Below, piece by piece: positions 55,182-64,000 of a DNA stretch of 64,000 nucleotides. Location of the stretch: assembly GCF_000734965.1 (NCBI RefSeq), contig NZ_JMTB01000117.1, positions 150,714 through 214,713 on the forward strand, given 5' to 3'. This DNA is from Trabulsiella guamensis ATCC 49490. Its GTDB lineage: Bacteria > Pseudomonadota > Gammaproteobacteria > Enterobacterales > Enterobacteriaceae. The notes beneath the pieces are model-generated. The model saw only the letters and a program-made list of their open reading frames with translations, had not been told where the DNA came from and searched no databases. The position numbers were made by a program, and so were the translations under genes. Position 1 is the stretch's first letter. Each line of letters opens with the position of its first letter.

Positions 55182-55771
55182 AGGGCAGTGAGAATAATCC
55201 ATATGTCGAGAAAGTGCATGGATTATATTTATGGTGTATTGTATTGACCAACTTGCAGAAATACTTCATCTTTTTTTCAATATATCTCATGACGATACCC
55301 AATGGGATGGTTAAATAATATCGGGAATTGTTAATGTGAAACATTATAGTGTTGTTTTTTTCAACAAGCCTGAATGAGGCCTTATCATGTTGATATATAT
55401 GCTATCAGAATGGTTACTATCAGAGTGTATTATTTAATCGCGTGGGTTATTCTCAATGTATGCTGGAGTAATCCTGGTGGTTCTCGCTGTACTGAGTGAA
55501 TAACTTAAGTAAGAATACTAATACTCTTGTGCCACTTATGAGGATAGGGGAGAAAGCATCAGAAGATTATATTATGAACATAGGTATTGCTACTATGACA
55601 GTTATACTGTGTATATGTTTTAATGAAGGTGATTGGCGTTGAATATTTAATAGATCATGACCATAATTTAGAACTGAAAGTGATAAATACAAAAAGAAAA
55701 GTTGGGTGTTATGTCTGGCAAAGTGGTTTGCCATATCTTATAAAATTTATGTTGTTGTGAGGGTTATCAGC
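55182..55771. other. Non-coding interval before dosC
   Basis: About 590 bp, AT-rich, with no ORF I support. It should contain the promoter of dosC; no -35/-10 pair stands out. Confidence 0.5.
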
Positions 55772-57175
55772 ATGCAGACATTCCTTGAAAAAATGAAGCA
55801 TGAATGGACAGTACTGATTTCACGTACTGAAAAAAGAGTACTTACACTTTCTCAAAAGTTGGCTACAAAAAATGCTTCAGCCATAAGCAAACGATTTTAT
55901 GATACAGTCCTGACAGACCCCCAGGCTGAAGAGTTCCTGACTAATGAACAAGTCGAACGACACCTGAAAAAAGCACTGGCAAAGTGGGTGACAGAAGTGC
56001 TCTCAGGTACCACTGAGAATGTAGACCAGCTTATCGCAATGCAACAGCATGTCGGGCAAATGCATGCGAGGATAGGAATTCCTGTACAAGTTGTTGAGAT
56101 GGGTGCGAGGGTGCTCAAAAAATTTCTTTTCCCGCTGATTAATGACATGGAATGTTCAGCAGAAGAAAAATTTAAACTTCATGGCTTTACGACAGAAAGT
56201 ATCGATATCGCTATGGAGGTGATGTCTCGTACATTCTCATTCAGTGATACGCAGTCATCAAGGGAGGATGAGAATTATCGGGTTTTTTCTTTGTTAGAGA
56301 ATGCTGAAGAAGAAAAAGAACGACAGATATCAAGTCTGCTGGCATGGGAAGTCGAAATTGTCTATAAAATCATGCTTGACGCTGAAGTCTGTAGTATCCA
56401 GTCATTCAGCAGGTCTGAATTTGGTCTCTGGTTTAACCATAAGGGGCGACATTACTTCAGTGGTCTGACTGGTATCAGTTCTATCTCAAAACTGATGCTG
56501 GAACTGGATGAGTTTGTTCAGAGTATCAAGAATGAGTCTAAATCACCTTCAAAAAAGCAAAAGCTTATCAACTATGTACTTCAGGTACATAACAGCCTTT
56601 CCCAGATAACAACATTATTACGTGATCTCTTTGATGATGTTTCACGACATGAGATCGGAATGGATGTGCTTACCCGGCTTCTTAACAGACGTTTTCTGCC
56701 AACAATATTTAAGCGAGAAATTGTACATGCTAACAGGGCTGGTTGTCCTCTGTCTGTACTTATCATTGATATTGATTACTTCAAAGAAATTAATGACGGG
56801 TATGGACATAACATCGGTGATGAGTTGCTCCGAAAAGTCTCACAGGCATTTTATGACAGTGTCCGTAGCAGTGATTATGTTTTCAGATATGGGGGAGATG
56901 AGTTTCTCATTGTTCTGACAGAAGTTTCAGAAACGGAAACTTTGCGACTGGCTGAACGCATACGCAGCAAAGTTGAAAAGCAGGCAGTGAATACCCCTGA
57001 TGGCAGTTTATTATCTGTTTCACTTTCGATTGGCGCGGCAATGTTCAACGGGCATCCAGATTATGAAAGATTAATCCAGTCAGCGGATGAAGCACTTTAT
57101 CGCGCTAAATCACTTGGACGTAACAGAGTCGAGTTATGGCGGCCGCATAGTAATACTGCTGATAAAGACAGATGA
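55772..57175 (+). CDS. dosC: Globin-coupled diguanylate cyclase, DosC homologue (467 aa)
   Basis: ATG 55772 aligns with the E. coli DosC start. Residues 1-155 form a globin sensor: the proximal heme ligand His98 in QMHARIGIPV and Tyr43 in RFYDTVL are both conserved at their DosC numbers. A middle region (ENAEEEKERQISSLLAWEVEIVYK) links to the GGDEF domain with the catalytic GGDEF at 374-378 and an inhibitory RSSD I-site five residues before it. It makes cyclic di-GMP in response to oxygen bound to heme. It is the first gene of a pair with dosP, 35 nt apart. It is diverged from K-12 DosC, so it may be an extra copy. Confidence 0.93.
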   Translation: MQTFLEKMKHEWTVLISRTEKRVLTLSQKLATKNASAISKRFYDTVLTDPQAEEFLTNEQVERHLKKALAKWVTEVLSGTTENVDQLIAMQQHVGQMHARIGIPVQVVEMGARVLKKFLFPLINDMECSAEEKFKLHGFTTESIDIAMEVMSRTFSFSDTQSSREDENYRVFSLLENAEEEKERQISSLLAWEVEIVYKIMLDAEVCSIQSFSRSEFGLWFNHKGRHYFSGLTGISSISKLMLELDEFVQSIKNESKSPSKKQKLINYVLQVHNSLSQITTLLRDLFDDVSRHEIGMDVLTRLLNRRFLPTIFKREIVHANRAGCPLSVLIIDIDYFKEINDGYGHNIGDELLRKVSQAFYDSVRSSDYVFRYGGDEFLIVLTEVSETETLRLAERIRSKVEKQAVNTPDGSLLSVSLSIGAAMFNGHPDYERLIQSADEALYRAKSLGRNRVELWRPHSNTADKDR

Positions 57176-57210
57176 AACATACGCGCTGATGTCAGGAACC
57201 GGGGTGATGT

Positions 57211-59640
57211 ATGAAACCAGTGAAGATAATAAAGGATGCAGGACATATTTTATTCCCTGCTCTTGAACAGACTATTATAGCTGTTGTACTTGTTGATGAA
57301 AAAAACAGAATTGTTTTTTTCAATCCAGCGGCAGAAAAGCTCTGGCAATTCTCCAGAGAAGAGGTTGTTGGTCAGGATATGAAAATCCTGTTGCCACCAT
57401 CACTACAGTACAATCACAAAGTTTGGATACAGCGTCACCGTGAGGGGGCTGAATCACGCGTTGTCGGTATGAACAGGGAGTTACAGCTGGAACGCAGTGA
57501 TGGCAAAAAAGTTTGGGCTGTTTTTTCCCTTTCTAAAGTGGATGTTAACGGCAGGATCTATTACATGGCTATGGCCAGGGATGTCAGTGATGAGGTGGCA
57601 GCCCGTGAACAAAACCGCCTGCTACTGCTGGCTGTTAATCATACAGTACATCCGATTATAGTGCTTGACATTCAACATCATATACTTCAGGTCAATAAAG
57701 CGTTTACCACACTTACCGGCCTTTCTGTTCCGGACATTGTCGGAAAAAAGGCAATGGCGCTGCTTCCTGTGCAAAAGAAATATAAAAATATAAGTGACCG
57801 CTTCACCAGATTACTGAAACAGAATGACTGGTTTCAGGAAGATATACCTGTCAGTTGTGCTGATGGGGCAGTTATGTGGTTTTCAGCTCAAATAGATCCG
57901 GTATCGGATGGCGACGGGAAGTTACGTAACCAGGTGTTAGCGTTGACCGATATTACAAGGGAACGTGAGATCCGCGAATATGAAAAGGACATCCTTGCAA
58001 TTTTAATCAGCAGTTTATCCATGATGGAAACAGGCGATGCAATTTGTCGTCGTATTGAGTCACTTATCCATGGATGTACCGCGTTATTGTATTTTTACTC
58101 AGGTGAACAACTGCTCTTATGGGGGGAATCGTCTTCATCCGGTGGTCATAATGGACCACAAGGTATTCAGGGGAAAAAAAGGAAAACATGGACTCTTCGT
58201 TCATATAATAACCAACTGATGGGAAAGCTGGTACTGAATTTCAGTGATGACACACAAGCTGATTTATACACTGCACGGATCGCAGACATCAGTGCACACC
58301 TTTGTGTGCTCGCGCTGGAACAGGAAGAAAAGCGGCAGCAAATAGAGCGCCTGATCCAAACCGACGCACTAACAGGGTTACCAAACAGAAGTAGTTTAAA
58401 TCATTATATTGACCGATTATTTGAAAGCACATCAGTCAGTCAGCTCTCGACATTTAGTTTTTGTATCGATAATTTCAGCGAAATAAATGACAGCATGGGG
58501 TACGCAGTCGCTGATCAGCTGTTGCTGTTGATGGTGATACGGCTGCAGTCAGTTCTTGAACCAGGATATTTCCTGAGCCGGACAGAAGGAATACAGTTTA
58601 TCCTTGTTGTGCCTGAATGTGACATTATATTGTCTTCGAAGATTGCCCAGGATCTCGAGAAGATAGCAGAAAAACCAGTAGTACTTGGCGGAAATACTTT
58701 CAGCATCACATTCAGTATCGGAATAAGTCATTATCCGGAATGTTCACGTGATGAATTGTTATCCGGTGCAAAAATGGCCATGGAGCATGTCAGGGCTACA
58801 GGAGGAAATCGTTGGCAGTTCTTCAATCATGAAACTGACCGAATGGTCCGGGAGAGGATCCTGATGAAACGAGCGCTGAAAGAGGCGATTGAAGGAAATG
58901 AGCTGAGGCTGGAATATCAGCCTCAGATTTGTGCTGACGATAATACGGTTTATGGTTTTGAAGCTCTTGCCCGCTGGCATTCTCCTTCTTATGGTGAAGT
59001 GCCTCCTTATAAATTTATTACTATGGCCGAAGAGACAGGAGACATTAAGGCTTTGGGGGAGTGGGTTATCAGAGAGGCCTGCAGGCAGATGGCCGAATGG
59101 AAACTTAGCGGTGTCCGCATTCATTCGGTATCTGTCAATTTGTCTGCACTTAATTTCCGTTGTCCGTATTTACCTTCTGTTATTGCCGGACTTCTGAAGG
59201 AATATCATCTTCCTGGTAATATGCTGACCATTGAAATAACAGAAAGTGCCATGCTTGAGTTCGACAGCGGTATTCTTAAGCGAATTCAGGAGATACGTGA
59301 CCTGGACGTGGGGCTGTCTATTGATGACTTTGGTACAGGATATTCAAGTCTTTCGCGTCTGACAGGACTGCCGGTTACAGAGCTTAAGATAGATAAAAGT
59401 TTTATCGACAGATTCCAGTATGATGAGAAAGTGGCTGTTCTGGTGAAAGCTATCACTGGTATTGGCAGAAGCATGGGGATGTCTGTAGTTGCTGAAGGAG
59501 TGGAAACAAAAGATCAACTTGAGTTACTGAAAAAAATCGGTACTTCGGAAATTGTCATACAGGGTTATTATTTTTCTCGTCCATTACCGGCAGATATGGT
59601 ACCTGACTGGCTGACGCTGTATGCGGAAAATGAGTTCTGA
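57211..59640 (+). CDS. dosP: Oxygen-sensing cyclic di-GMP phosphodiesterase, DosP homologue (809 aa)
   Basis: The N-terminal heme PAS domain keeps the two expected ligands: His69 in YNHKVW and Met87 in VGMNREL, which align with DosP His77 and Met95. A second PAS (IIVLDIQHHILQVNKAFTTLTG) is followed by a GAF-like region, a degenerate GGDEF (TEGIQFILV at the active-site line) and an EAL domain with intact motifs: YGFEALARWHSP, VNLSALNFR, EITESAML, LSIDDFGTGYSS and VVAEGVET. It hydrolyses cyclic di-GMP to pGpG. It works with DosC as a matched oxygen-sensing pair. The length is normal. Confidence 0.93.
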   Translation: MKPVKIIKDAGHILFPALEQTIIAVVLVDEKNRIVFFNPAAEKLWQFSREEVVGQDMKILLPPSLQYNHKVWIQRHREGAESRVVGMNRELQLERSDGKKVWAVFSLSKVDVNGRIYYMAMARDVSDEVAAREQNRLLLLAVNHTVHPIIVLDIQHHILQVNKAFTTLTGLSVPDIVGKKAMALLPVQKKYKNISDRFTRLLKQNDWFQEDIPVSCADGAVMWFSAQIDPVSDGDGKLRNQVLALTDITREREIREYEKDILAILISSLSMMETGDAICRRIESLIHGCTALLYFYSGEQLLLWGESSSSGGHNGPQGIQGKKRKTWTLRSYNNQLMGKLVLNFSDDTQADLYTARIADISAHLCVLALEQEEKRQQIERLIQTDALTGLPNRSSLNHYIDRLFESTSVSQLSTFSFCIDNFSEINDSMGYAVADQLLLLMVIRLQSVLEPGYFLSRTEGIQFILVVPECDIILSSKIAQDLEKIAEKPVVLGGNTFSITFSIGISHYPECSRDELLSGAKMAMEHVRATGGNRWQFFNHETDRMVRERILMKRALKEAIEGNELRLEYQPQICADDNTVYGFEALARWHSPSYGEVPPYKFITMAEETGDIKALGEWVIREACRQMAEWKLSGVRIHSVSVNLSALNFRCPYLPSVIAGLLKEYHLPGNMLTIEITESAMLEFDSGILKRIQEIRDLDVGLSIDDFGTGYSSLSRLTGLPVTELKIDKSFIDRFQYDEKVAVLVKAITGIGRSMGMSVVAEGVETKDQLELLKKIGTSEIVIQGYYFSRPLPADMVPDWLTLYAENEF

Positions 59641-59774
59641 AAACTACCTTATGCCATCTGCTGTGCCGGGGCGTGGTGACATTGAAAGTGGGAGTTCAAA
59701 GTAATCGTCTGACGAACCTTTCCGACGGGTTCTTTCTGTCATTCGCTATCAACCCTTGTTCATATCTCAATGTA

Positions 59775-59795
59775 AGTCTGTATTAATTACAGACT
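59775..59795. terminator. Inverted repeat between dosP and the fidL-like gene
   Basis: The 8-bp perfect stem AGTCTGTA/TACAGACT with a five-base AT loop lies between two convergent genes. It could be a weak bidirectional terminator, though no long T tract follows. Confidence 0.4.
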
Positions 59796-59821
59796 GACAC
59801 TGGATGTTGGTTAACATTTGT

Positions 59822-60310
59822 CTACTTCTCACAAAAGAAGCGCGGGGTTCCTGCAATTAAAAAGAGATATCCTTCATTTTTTTGTCCTGATATAGTGTAA
59901 GTGATTTTGCTATTCGCTGTTGAATAAAATGCCGGGAAGGTTCTCTGGATTTCATCCTGGCTTAAACTTTCACCCTTAATCGTTCTGACTTCAGTAGCGG
60001 TTAGGATGAAATTCTCTTCATTCTTTTTATAACTGAAATGTATATTTCTATTTATAAATCCTTCACTTACATTGCTCTGAAGTTGTACCCCCTCAATATG
60101 AACAACTCCTGATAAATCATCCCGGTTAAACATAAAGCTTAAAGTAAGATGTTGTGTTATTGCTCCCTGAACATAAACCATTCTGGCGATGCAATTGACA
60201 TATTTTTCTTTTTTGTTGATATTAAATAGATAGGCGGAGGCTGAAATCATAAAAGTAATAATTATTAACAGCAAGGAATATTTCTTTTTTTCATTTTTTT
60301 TCATTTTCAT
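59822..60310 (-). CDS. fidL: FidL-like single-pass membrane protein, second copy (162 aa)
   Basis: It starts inside the end of the MarT-like gene (overlap about 20 nt). A basic N-terminus and one membrane segment (YSLLLIIITFMISASAYLF) anchor a periplasmic domain that begins CIARMVYVQGAITQHLTLSFMF and ends AGTPRFFCEK. This matches the first copy at 11630-12109 in layout and end cysteines. It probably cooperates with the adjacent regulator, as ToxS does with ToxR, but that is by analogy only. Confidence 0.75.
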   Translation of the reverse strand: MKMKKNEKKKYSLLLIIITFMISASAYLFNINKKEKYVNCIARMVYVQGAITQHLTLSFMFNRDDLSGVVHIEGVQLQSNVSEGFINRNIHFSYKKNEENFILTATEVRTIKGESLSQDEIQRTFPAFYSTANSKITYTISGQKNEGYLFLIAGTPRFFCEK

Positions 60311-61061
60311 TTACCTCGCGGAAGAAAAATGAAACGCAACTGATATTTTTATTCTGAAATGGTTTATTGCATCCAATTATTGATATGGATGGAGTATATT
60401 TATAGGATGTCATGTATACCCACGGGAATGCATCGCAATTCAATTTTATTCCCGTATAAGTTAGTTCTCTTTCCCAGTTAATATCGGCCGTATTGCTGTT
60501 ATGAAAAAAACTACATCCATTTTTTTTTCCAACGAACTCGAAACTTGCAAAGAAGTTATTTTTCGCTTTATCAGGAATATATAGAGTGAAGAAAACTAAA
60601 GTTAAAGCCAGGACACAGATTAGTGAAAATATTAATGCGCTAATTTTTGATTTTAAGACTGGCTTTCTGACCGGACTTTGAGTCGTTGGCGAAGCTGTGA
60701 TCTCTGTAATTGCATCCTGTAAAGTCATTTCCTGTATATTGATGCTGGAGGGGATCTGAAACCCTTTTTTGGGGATCGTGATAATAATATTGTCATCCTG
60801 AGATAGCGTTTTTAAGCCACGGCGTATTGAAGCAATATTCTGGTACAATGTATTGGGTGGTACAAGAATGCTTTCGTCTTCCCAGACAGCTTTATAAATA
60901 TCATTCTGTGGGACAATTTCCGGCGCTTTAAGCAATAAAAATAAAAAGCATCTCGACGCGGGTGCTGTAAGATTGTAGTTAACACGCTGGTCGGCGTGTA
61001 ATACAAGAAGATTATCTTCAGGCCAGAACTCGATTTTGTTATTTATAAGATAACCTTTCAT
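60291..61061 (-). CDS. marT: MarT/ToxR-like membrane-bound winged-helix regulator, second copy (256 aa)
   Basis: ATG 61061 gives MKGYLINNKIEFWPEDNLLVL; the frame extends upstream but without a ribosome site. The winged helix spans residues 1-105 with LTAPASRCFLFLLLKAPEIV, NTLYQNIASIRRGLKTL and ITIPKKGFQIP. A single membrane segment at 140-161 leads to an 85-residue periplasmic domain with four cysteines. It diverges from a large autotransporter gene, matching the marT-misL relation in Salmonella pathogenicity island 3, where MarT activates misL. The shared pattern with the copy at 12118-12927 (N-x-E-x-WP, LYQNI, KGF) shows a repeated module. Confidence 0.85.
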   Translation of the reverse strand: MKGYLINNKIEFWPEDNLLVLHADQRVNYNLTAPASRCFLFLLLKAPEIVPQNDIYKAVWEDESILVPPNTLYQNIASIRRGLKTLSQDDNIIITIPKKGFQIPSSINIQEMTLQDAITEITASPTTQSPVRKPVLKSKISALIFSLICVLALTLVFFTLYIPDKAKNNFFASFEFVGKKNGCSFFHNSNTADINWERELTYTGIKLNCDAFPWVYMTSYKYTPSISIIGCNKPFQNKNISCVSFFFREVNENEKK

Positions 61062-62089
61062 TATGGTGCCACCAGACAAGTATTCGGAGTATTGTGCTAT
61101 GTTTTGTATTAAAAGAAGTGCATAAAATATACAATTCATTATATACCATTGTGGTACACAAGAGAAAATATTTTTGAGGTGTGTGGTTTAAACAATTGTT
61201 CTTTTGGTGGTCATGAATGGAAAATCATTAGTAATTAATTGGTTATAACTATGTGAATAGTGAAAGTAATCATTAGATATCCTTTGTTTCTTTGTGGTAA
61301 TACGTCCTGCTACGGTGTGGTTATCAGCATGTTTTCCGTATTATATTTAAACCATGGGATTTTCAATCTTGTAGAGCCGTGTGTCAGTTTCATTGAAAAT
61401 ATCACTGTCAGACAAACCTGAACAAGTTGTATCAACAGATTCAGAGCAATGTCAGGGTATCTATAGTGTGTATGCATCTTTATATTTTCTTTTATGCGCT
61501 TAGAAATGCTATTCATTATTTTTTTGACTTTCTCTCATCATGGTAAATTAATAAAATCGTTTAAATATTCTCCGAGTTACATGCATAGGGAAAGGACTAT
61601 CAGCGTGGTCTGAGTTAAAATAATTATTGACATAGTAAATGTGATTAAAAAAACAATTCGCTATACATCTTAAATATAAGTTATTTGATGGATGCTTTAT
61701 ATTTTAAAATGCATAGATATTCATAAAACCATCCTGGAGATTCACATTTGCAATATTGTCCGCTCCATTAATCAAAGTGATATGGATGGTCTTTATTTGT
61801 TCGTGCATTGGTTTGTTTTTAGTCATAAACAATCAGAGGCTAATCTCTATTAGATTAGGAATAATATTTAATGCATTAGGATTAGTCAGCTTTAGACGTG
61901 AGACTGTATCGTCTGGATATTTAAAAATAATAAGCAGCGATGTATTAAAGAGACACTAAGTCACTAGTCAGAGCTGGAACAAGTGGCATGTGTCAGGTCA
62001 CTAACACCAGGCATTAAGCCTTTCTTAATTTCACTCTTACTGATTATTAACAATTATCTACACCAGGATATGCTGTAAGTGAGATTAAT
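61062..62089. promoter_or_regulatory. Divergent control region between marT-like and autotransporter genes
   Basis: About 1 kb of AT-rich DNA separates the two divergent genes. Small frames at 61310-61516 (minus) and 61756-61959 (plus, TTG start) lack ribosome sites and known motifs, so I do not annotate them as genes. The promoter of the autotransporter and the sites for the MarT-like regulator should lie here. A TTGACA occurs at 61627-61632, but I found no properly spaced -10. Confidence 0.5.
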
Positions 62090-64000
62090 ATGAACAAGAC
62101 ATACAGAGTCATCTGGAACGAATCGTCTCAGGCATGGGTCGCCGTTCCTGAGTTTGCAAAAGCGCGTGGTAAACGTGGGCGGACAGCTGTCGCTGCAGCA
62201 GTTGTACTGGGACTGACCGGATTTGCATCATCAGCTGTAACAGCTTCAACTACACCGTGTGGCACGAATGATTGTAGTAACGTGATTTATACCCCAGAAA
62301 CAGCCAACAATGGTGGTATGGTTTTTTCCATTGATGATACAGATAATTATAATCTTAATACAGCAGTACTGTTTAGAAATGCAGTTGGCTATTCCTTTCA
62401 AGATATGAATATAAGGCAATTGTATAATGCAGGTTATGCGACAGGGTCAATAGACCCAAGCTCGGTTTACTATATAAATCTGGGAGGGGCTACTACTGGT
62501 ATTACTGTAACTGATCCAAATACAAATGTGTCCTCTGCTATTAAAACATATAATAGTTCGTCATTTTCTCTTGCACTTGATAATAATGGGCATCGTATTT
62601 ATATGCCTACTCCGGCTGGTGGCGGACAATTTTATGACTCCGGGATCGCCGCTATATCTGGTGGCGGGACATTTAATATGAATGCAACTGGCGTTATTGG
62701 TAGTTCCACGGCGAAGAATACTATATTTGTCAATATAACAAATGGGACGGCTAACTGGAATTCGTCAAATACTGTCACATTTGCAAATATGGCCCCATCT
62801 AGTGAAGTATTACAACCATATGTGATCAACTTAAACAATACGGTTTTCTCAGGTTCATTTTCTGTTCGGCTTTCTGATGGCAGTTCTGTAAATCAGACTG
62901 TTAATAATATGGCAGACCTGCAGGCTTATAACTCATGGTTACAACAACAACTGGCTGCCGGTAAGCTTGGAGCGGGAAATACTGCTCAAAACAATTATAA
63001 TAATGCACTGTCTCTTGCATATTCAAATCAGATTTTAGCGTATCAGGTAACTCCTCCAACGATAGCCTCTGACGATAGTTTATTAGCTCCTTTAGGAAAT
63101 CAGATCGTTATATATGCTAATGGTACTAATGCTCTTGGTCATGTGTCTTCTTCTGGGGCGCTGAGTGCAGATAATTTATCAGGAGCATTGATGCTTAGAG
63201 CCTCTAATGGCGGTACTATTATCAATGATGGCGCGATAACTGTGAAGTTTGGTAATACAGGTGCGATGGCGGCGGATTCAGGTGGACATATTATTAATAA
63301 TGGTTTGGAGGTAAAGAGCGCAACGAACACATCACGTGACAGCTATACTGGTAATGGAACGACACTTAATAATTATGGCACAGTAAATCTTGATGGAGTC
63401 GGTAATTATAACACTTCACCAACCTGGCTACAGGTAAATAACGGCGCTACTGCAACAAACAACGGTGCAGTCAACTGGGGGGGGACAATTGACGCGTCAA
63501 ATGCTACAGCAAATACTGCCCCATCAGTAGTTTATATATCTAGTGGTGGAACGTTCATCAATGCGGGGGCTGCAGGTAGTAGTAATGGTTACGCTGGCGT
63601 TATTTACCTTGGGCGTGCAGCATCAAAGGATATAACTTCAGACCCTCTCTTACGAGGTGGTAGTGATGTTAATCACGCTTTTAGTGAAAGTGCAATCAAA
63701 GCAGATAGTGACAGTACCGTTGTTAACGATGGTAATATCATTATTGGCTCTGGCATGCAACAAAGCTATGGTATCTTCGCCACCGGTACTAATGTGAATG
63801 TCACTGTGGGTAAAGATGGTGTGATTACCGACAATGGTAATTACCCTGTTGCCGCAGGTAACGCACCATTGCGTAATGCTGCCATCTACAGTAATGCCAC
63901 TTCAGGTATCGTGAATAACGGCGGTACCATCAACCTTAACGGTGCAAACGGAACAGGTCTGTATACCTTCGGCGGCGGAATTGCTTCATCCTCGGGTACT
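62090..64000 (+). CDS. Autotransporter (type V secretion) adhesin with ESPR signal, 5' part
   Basis: The frame from ATG 62090 is open to the window edge (637 codons, no stop). The start MNKTYRVIWNESSQAWVAVPE is the extended signal peptide region (ESPR) of large autotransporters, followed by a basic stretch (ARGKRGRT) and a hydrophobic signal peptide ending near SSAVTA. The passenger has repeated NNG/NDG-type beta-helix rungs (ASNGGTIINDGAITV, GGHIINNGLEV, DSTVVNDGNIIIGSG, GIVNNGGTINLNG). The outer-membrane beta-barrel should lie beyond the window. It is probably a surface adhesin controlled by the divergent MarT-like regulator. An unrelated substrate or cell-cell autoaggregation role is possible. 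Confidence 0.92.
   Translation, partial: MNKTYRVIWNESSQAWVAVPEFAKARGKRGRTAVAAAVVLGLTGFASSAVTASTTPCGTNDCSNVIYTPETANNGGMVFSIDDTDNYNLNTAVLFRNAVGYSFQDMNIRQLYNAGYATGSIDPSSVYYINLGGATTGITVTDPNTNVSSAIKTYNSSSFSLALDNNGHRIYMPTPAGGGQFYDSGIAAISGGGTFNMNATGVIGSSTAKNTIFVNITNGTANWNSSNTVTFANMAPSSEVLQPYVINLNNTVFSGSFSVRLSDGSSVNQTVNNMADLQAYNSWLQQQLAAGKLGAGNTAQNNYNNALSLAYSNQILAYQVTPPTIASDDSLLAPLGNQIVIYANGTNALGHVSSSGALSADNLSGALMLRASNGGTIINDGAITVKFGNTGAMAADSGGHIINNGLEVKSATNTSRDSYTGNGTTLNNYGTVNLDGVGNYNTSPTWLQVNNGATATNNGAVNWGGTIDASNATANTAPSVVYISSGGTFINAGAAGSSNGYAGVIYLGRAASKDITSDPLLRGGSDVNHAFSESAIKADSDSTVVNDGNIIIGSGMQQSYGIFATGTNVNVTVGKDGVITDNGNYPVAAGNAPLRNAAIYSNATSGIVNNGGTINLNGANGTGLYTFGGGIASSSGT

Noticed and set aside
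61310..61516. Minus-strand 68-codon frame in the marT-autotransporter gap
   Set aside because: No ribosome site or motif; composition is that of random AT-rich DNA.
61756..61959. Possible small membrane protein with TTG start
   Set aside because: Hydrophobic front could suggest one membrane span, but there is no ribosome site at the right distance and no recognised family.

Overview
The window looks like chromosome from a gamma-proteobacterium of the Enterobacteriaceae, closest in gene content to the Escherichia-Citrobacter-Salmonella group. The evidence is an aryl polyene (APE) cluster in the Escherichia order, DosC/DosP homologues, ToxR-like MarT/FidL pairs of the kind known from Salmonella pathogenicity island 3, and an ESPR-type autotransporter. 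I cannot name the species from this window. A fimbrial operon, CdiA-like remnants and an APE cluster side by side recall the O-island 47 region of E. coli O157:H7; that comparison is from memory.

Region by region: (1) 1-4080 is a graveyard of contact-dependent inhibition / polymorphic-toxin pieces. It holds the 3' end of a toxin gene with two candidate immunity genes, two orphan pretoxin fragments around an intact lipoprotein gene, and three truncated or frameshifted insertion-sequence transposases. (2) 4092-12927, all on the minus strand, is a chaperone-usher fimbrial operon: major subunit, usher, chaperone, minor subunit, a secreted protein of unknown function, an FKBP/Mip-type prolyl isomerase and a two-domain tip adhesin. 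A MarT-like/FidL-like regulator pair lies upstream of it, and a 9-bp tandem repeat lies in its control region. (3) 13169-16435 is a stand-alone adenine methyltransferase of type IIG restriction character. A broken Toprim primase and another decayed CdiA-like fragment follow it. (4) 18274-33993, minus strand, is a complete APE cluster (apeA to apeR plus an AcpT-like phosphopantetheinyl transferase) with a frameshift inside apeJ. (5) 35641-47334, plus strand, is a urea assimilation operon: allophanate hydrolase, urea carboxylase, a GntR regulator and the urtABCDE urea ABC transporter. It is preceded by a very good sigma-54 promoter and two NtrC-like sites. (6) 47335-55089 is gene-poor and AT-rich, with an IS2-like remnant, a possible structured RNA, two LuxR-type regulators, a CaiF/GrlA-type regulator, a DUF2913-like protein, a CPCC protein and an orphan PduL. 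(7) 55772-59640 encodes a globin-coupled diguanylate cyclase and a PAS-EAL phosphodiesterase (dosC-dosP). (8) 59822-64000 holds a second marT-fidL pair divergent from a large autotransporter that runs off the window.

The common themes are cell-surface functions (fimbriae, APE pigment, autotransporter, CDI remnants) and their control by membrane-bound winged-helix regulators and cyclic-di-GMP. A nitrogen-scavenging operon sits in the middle.
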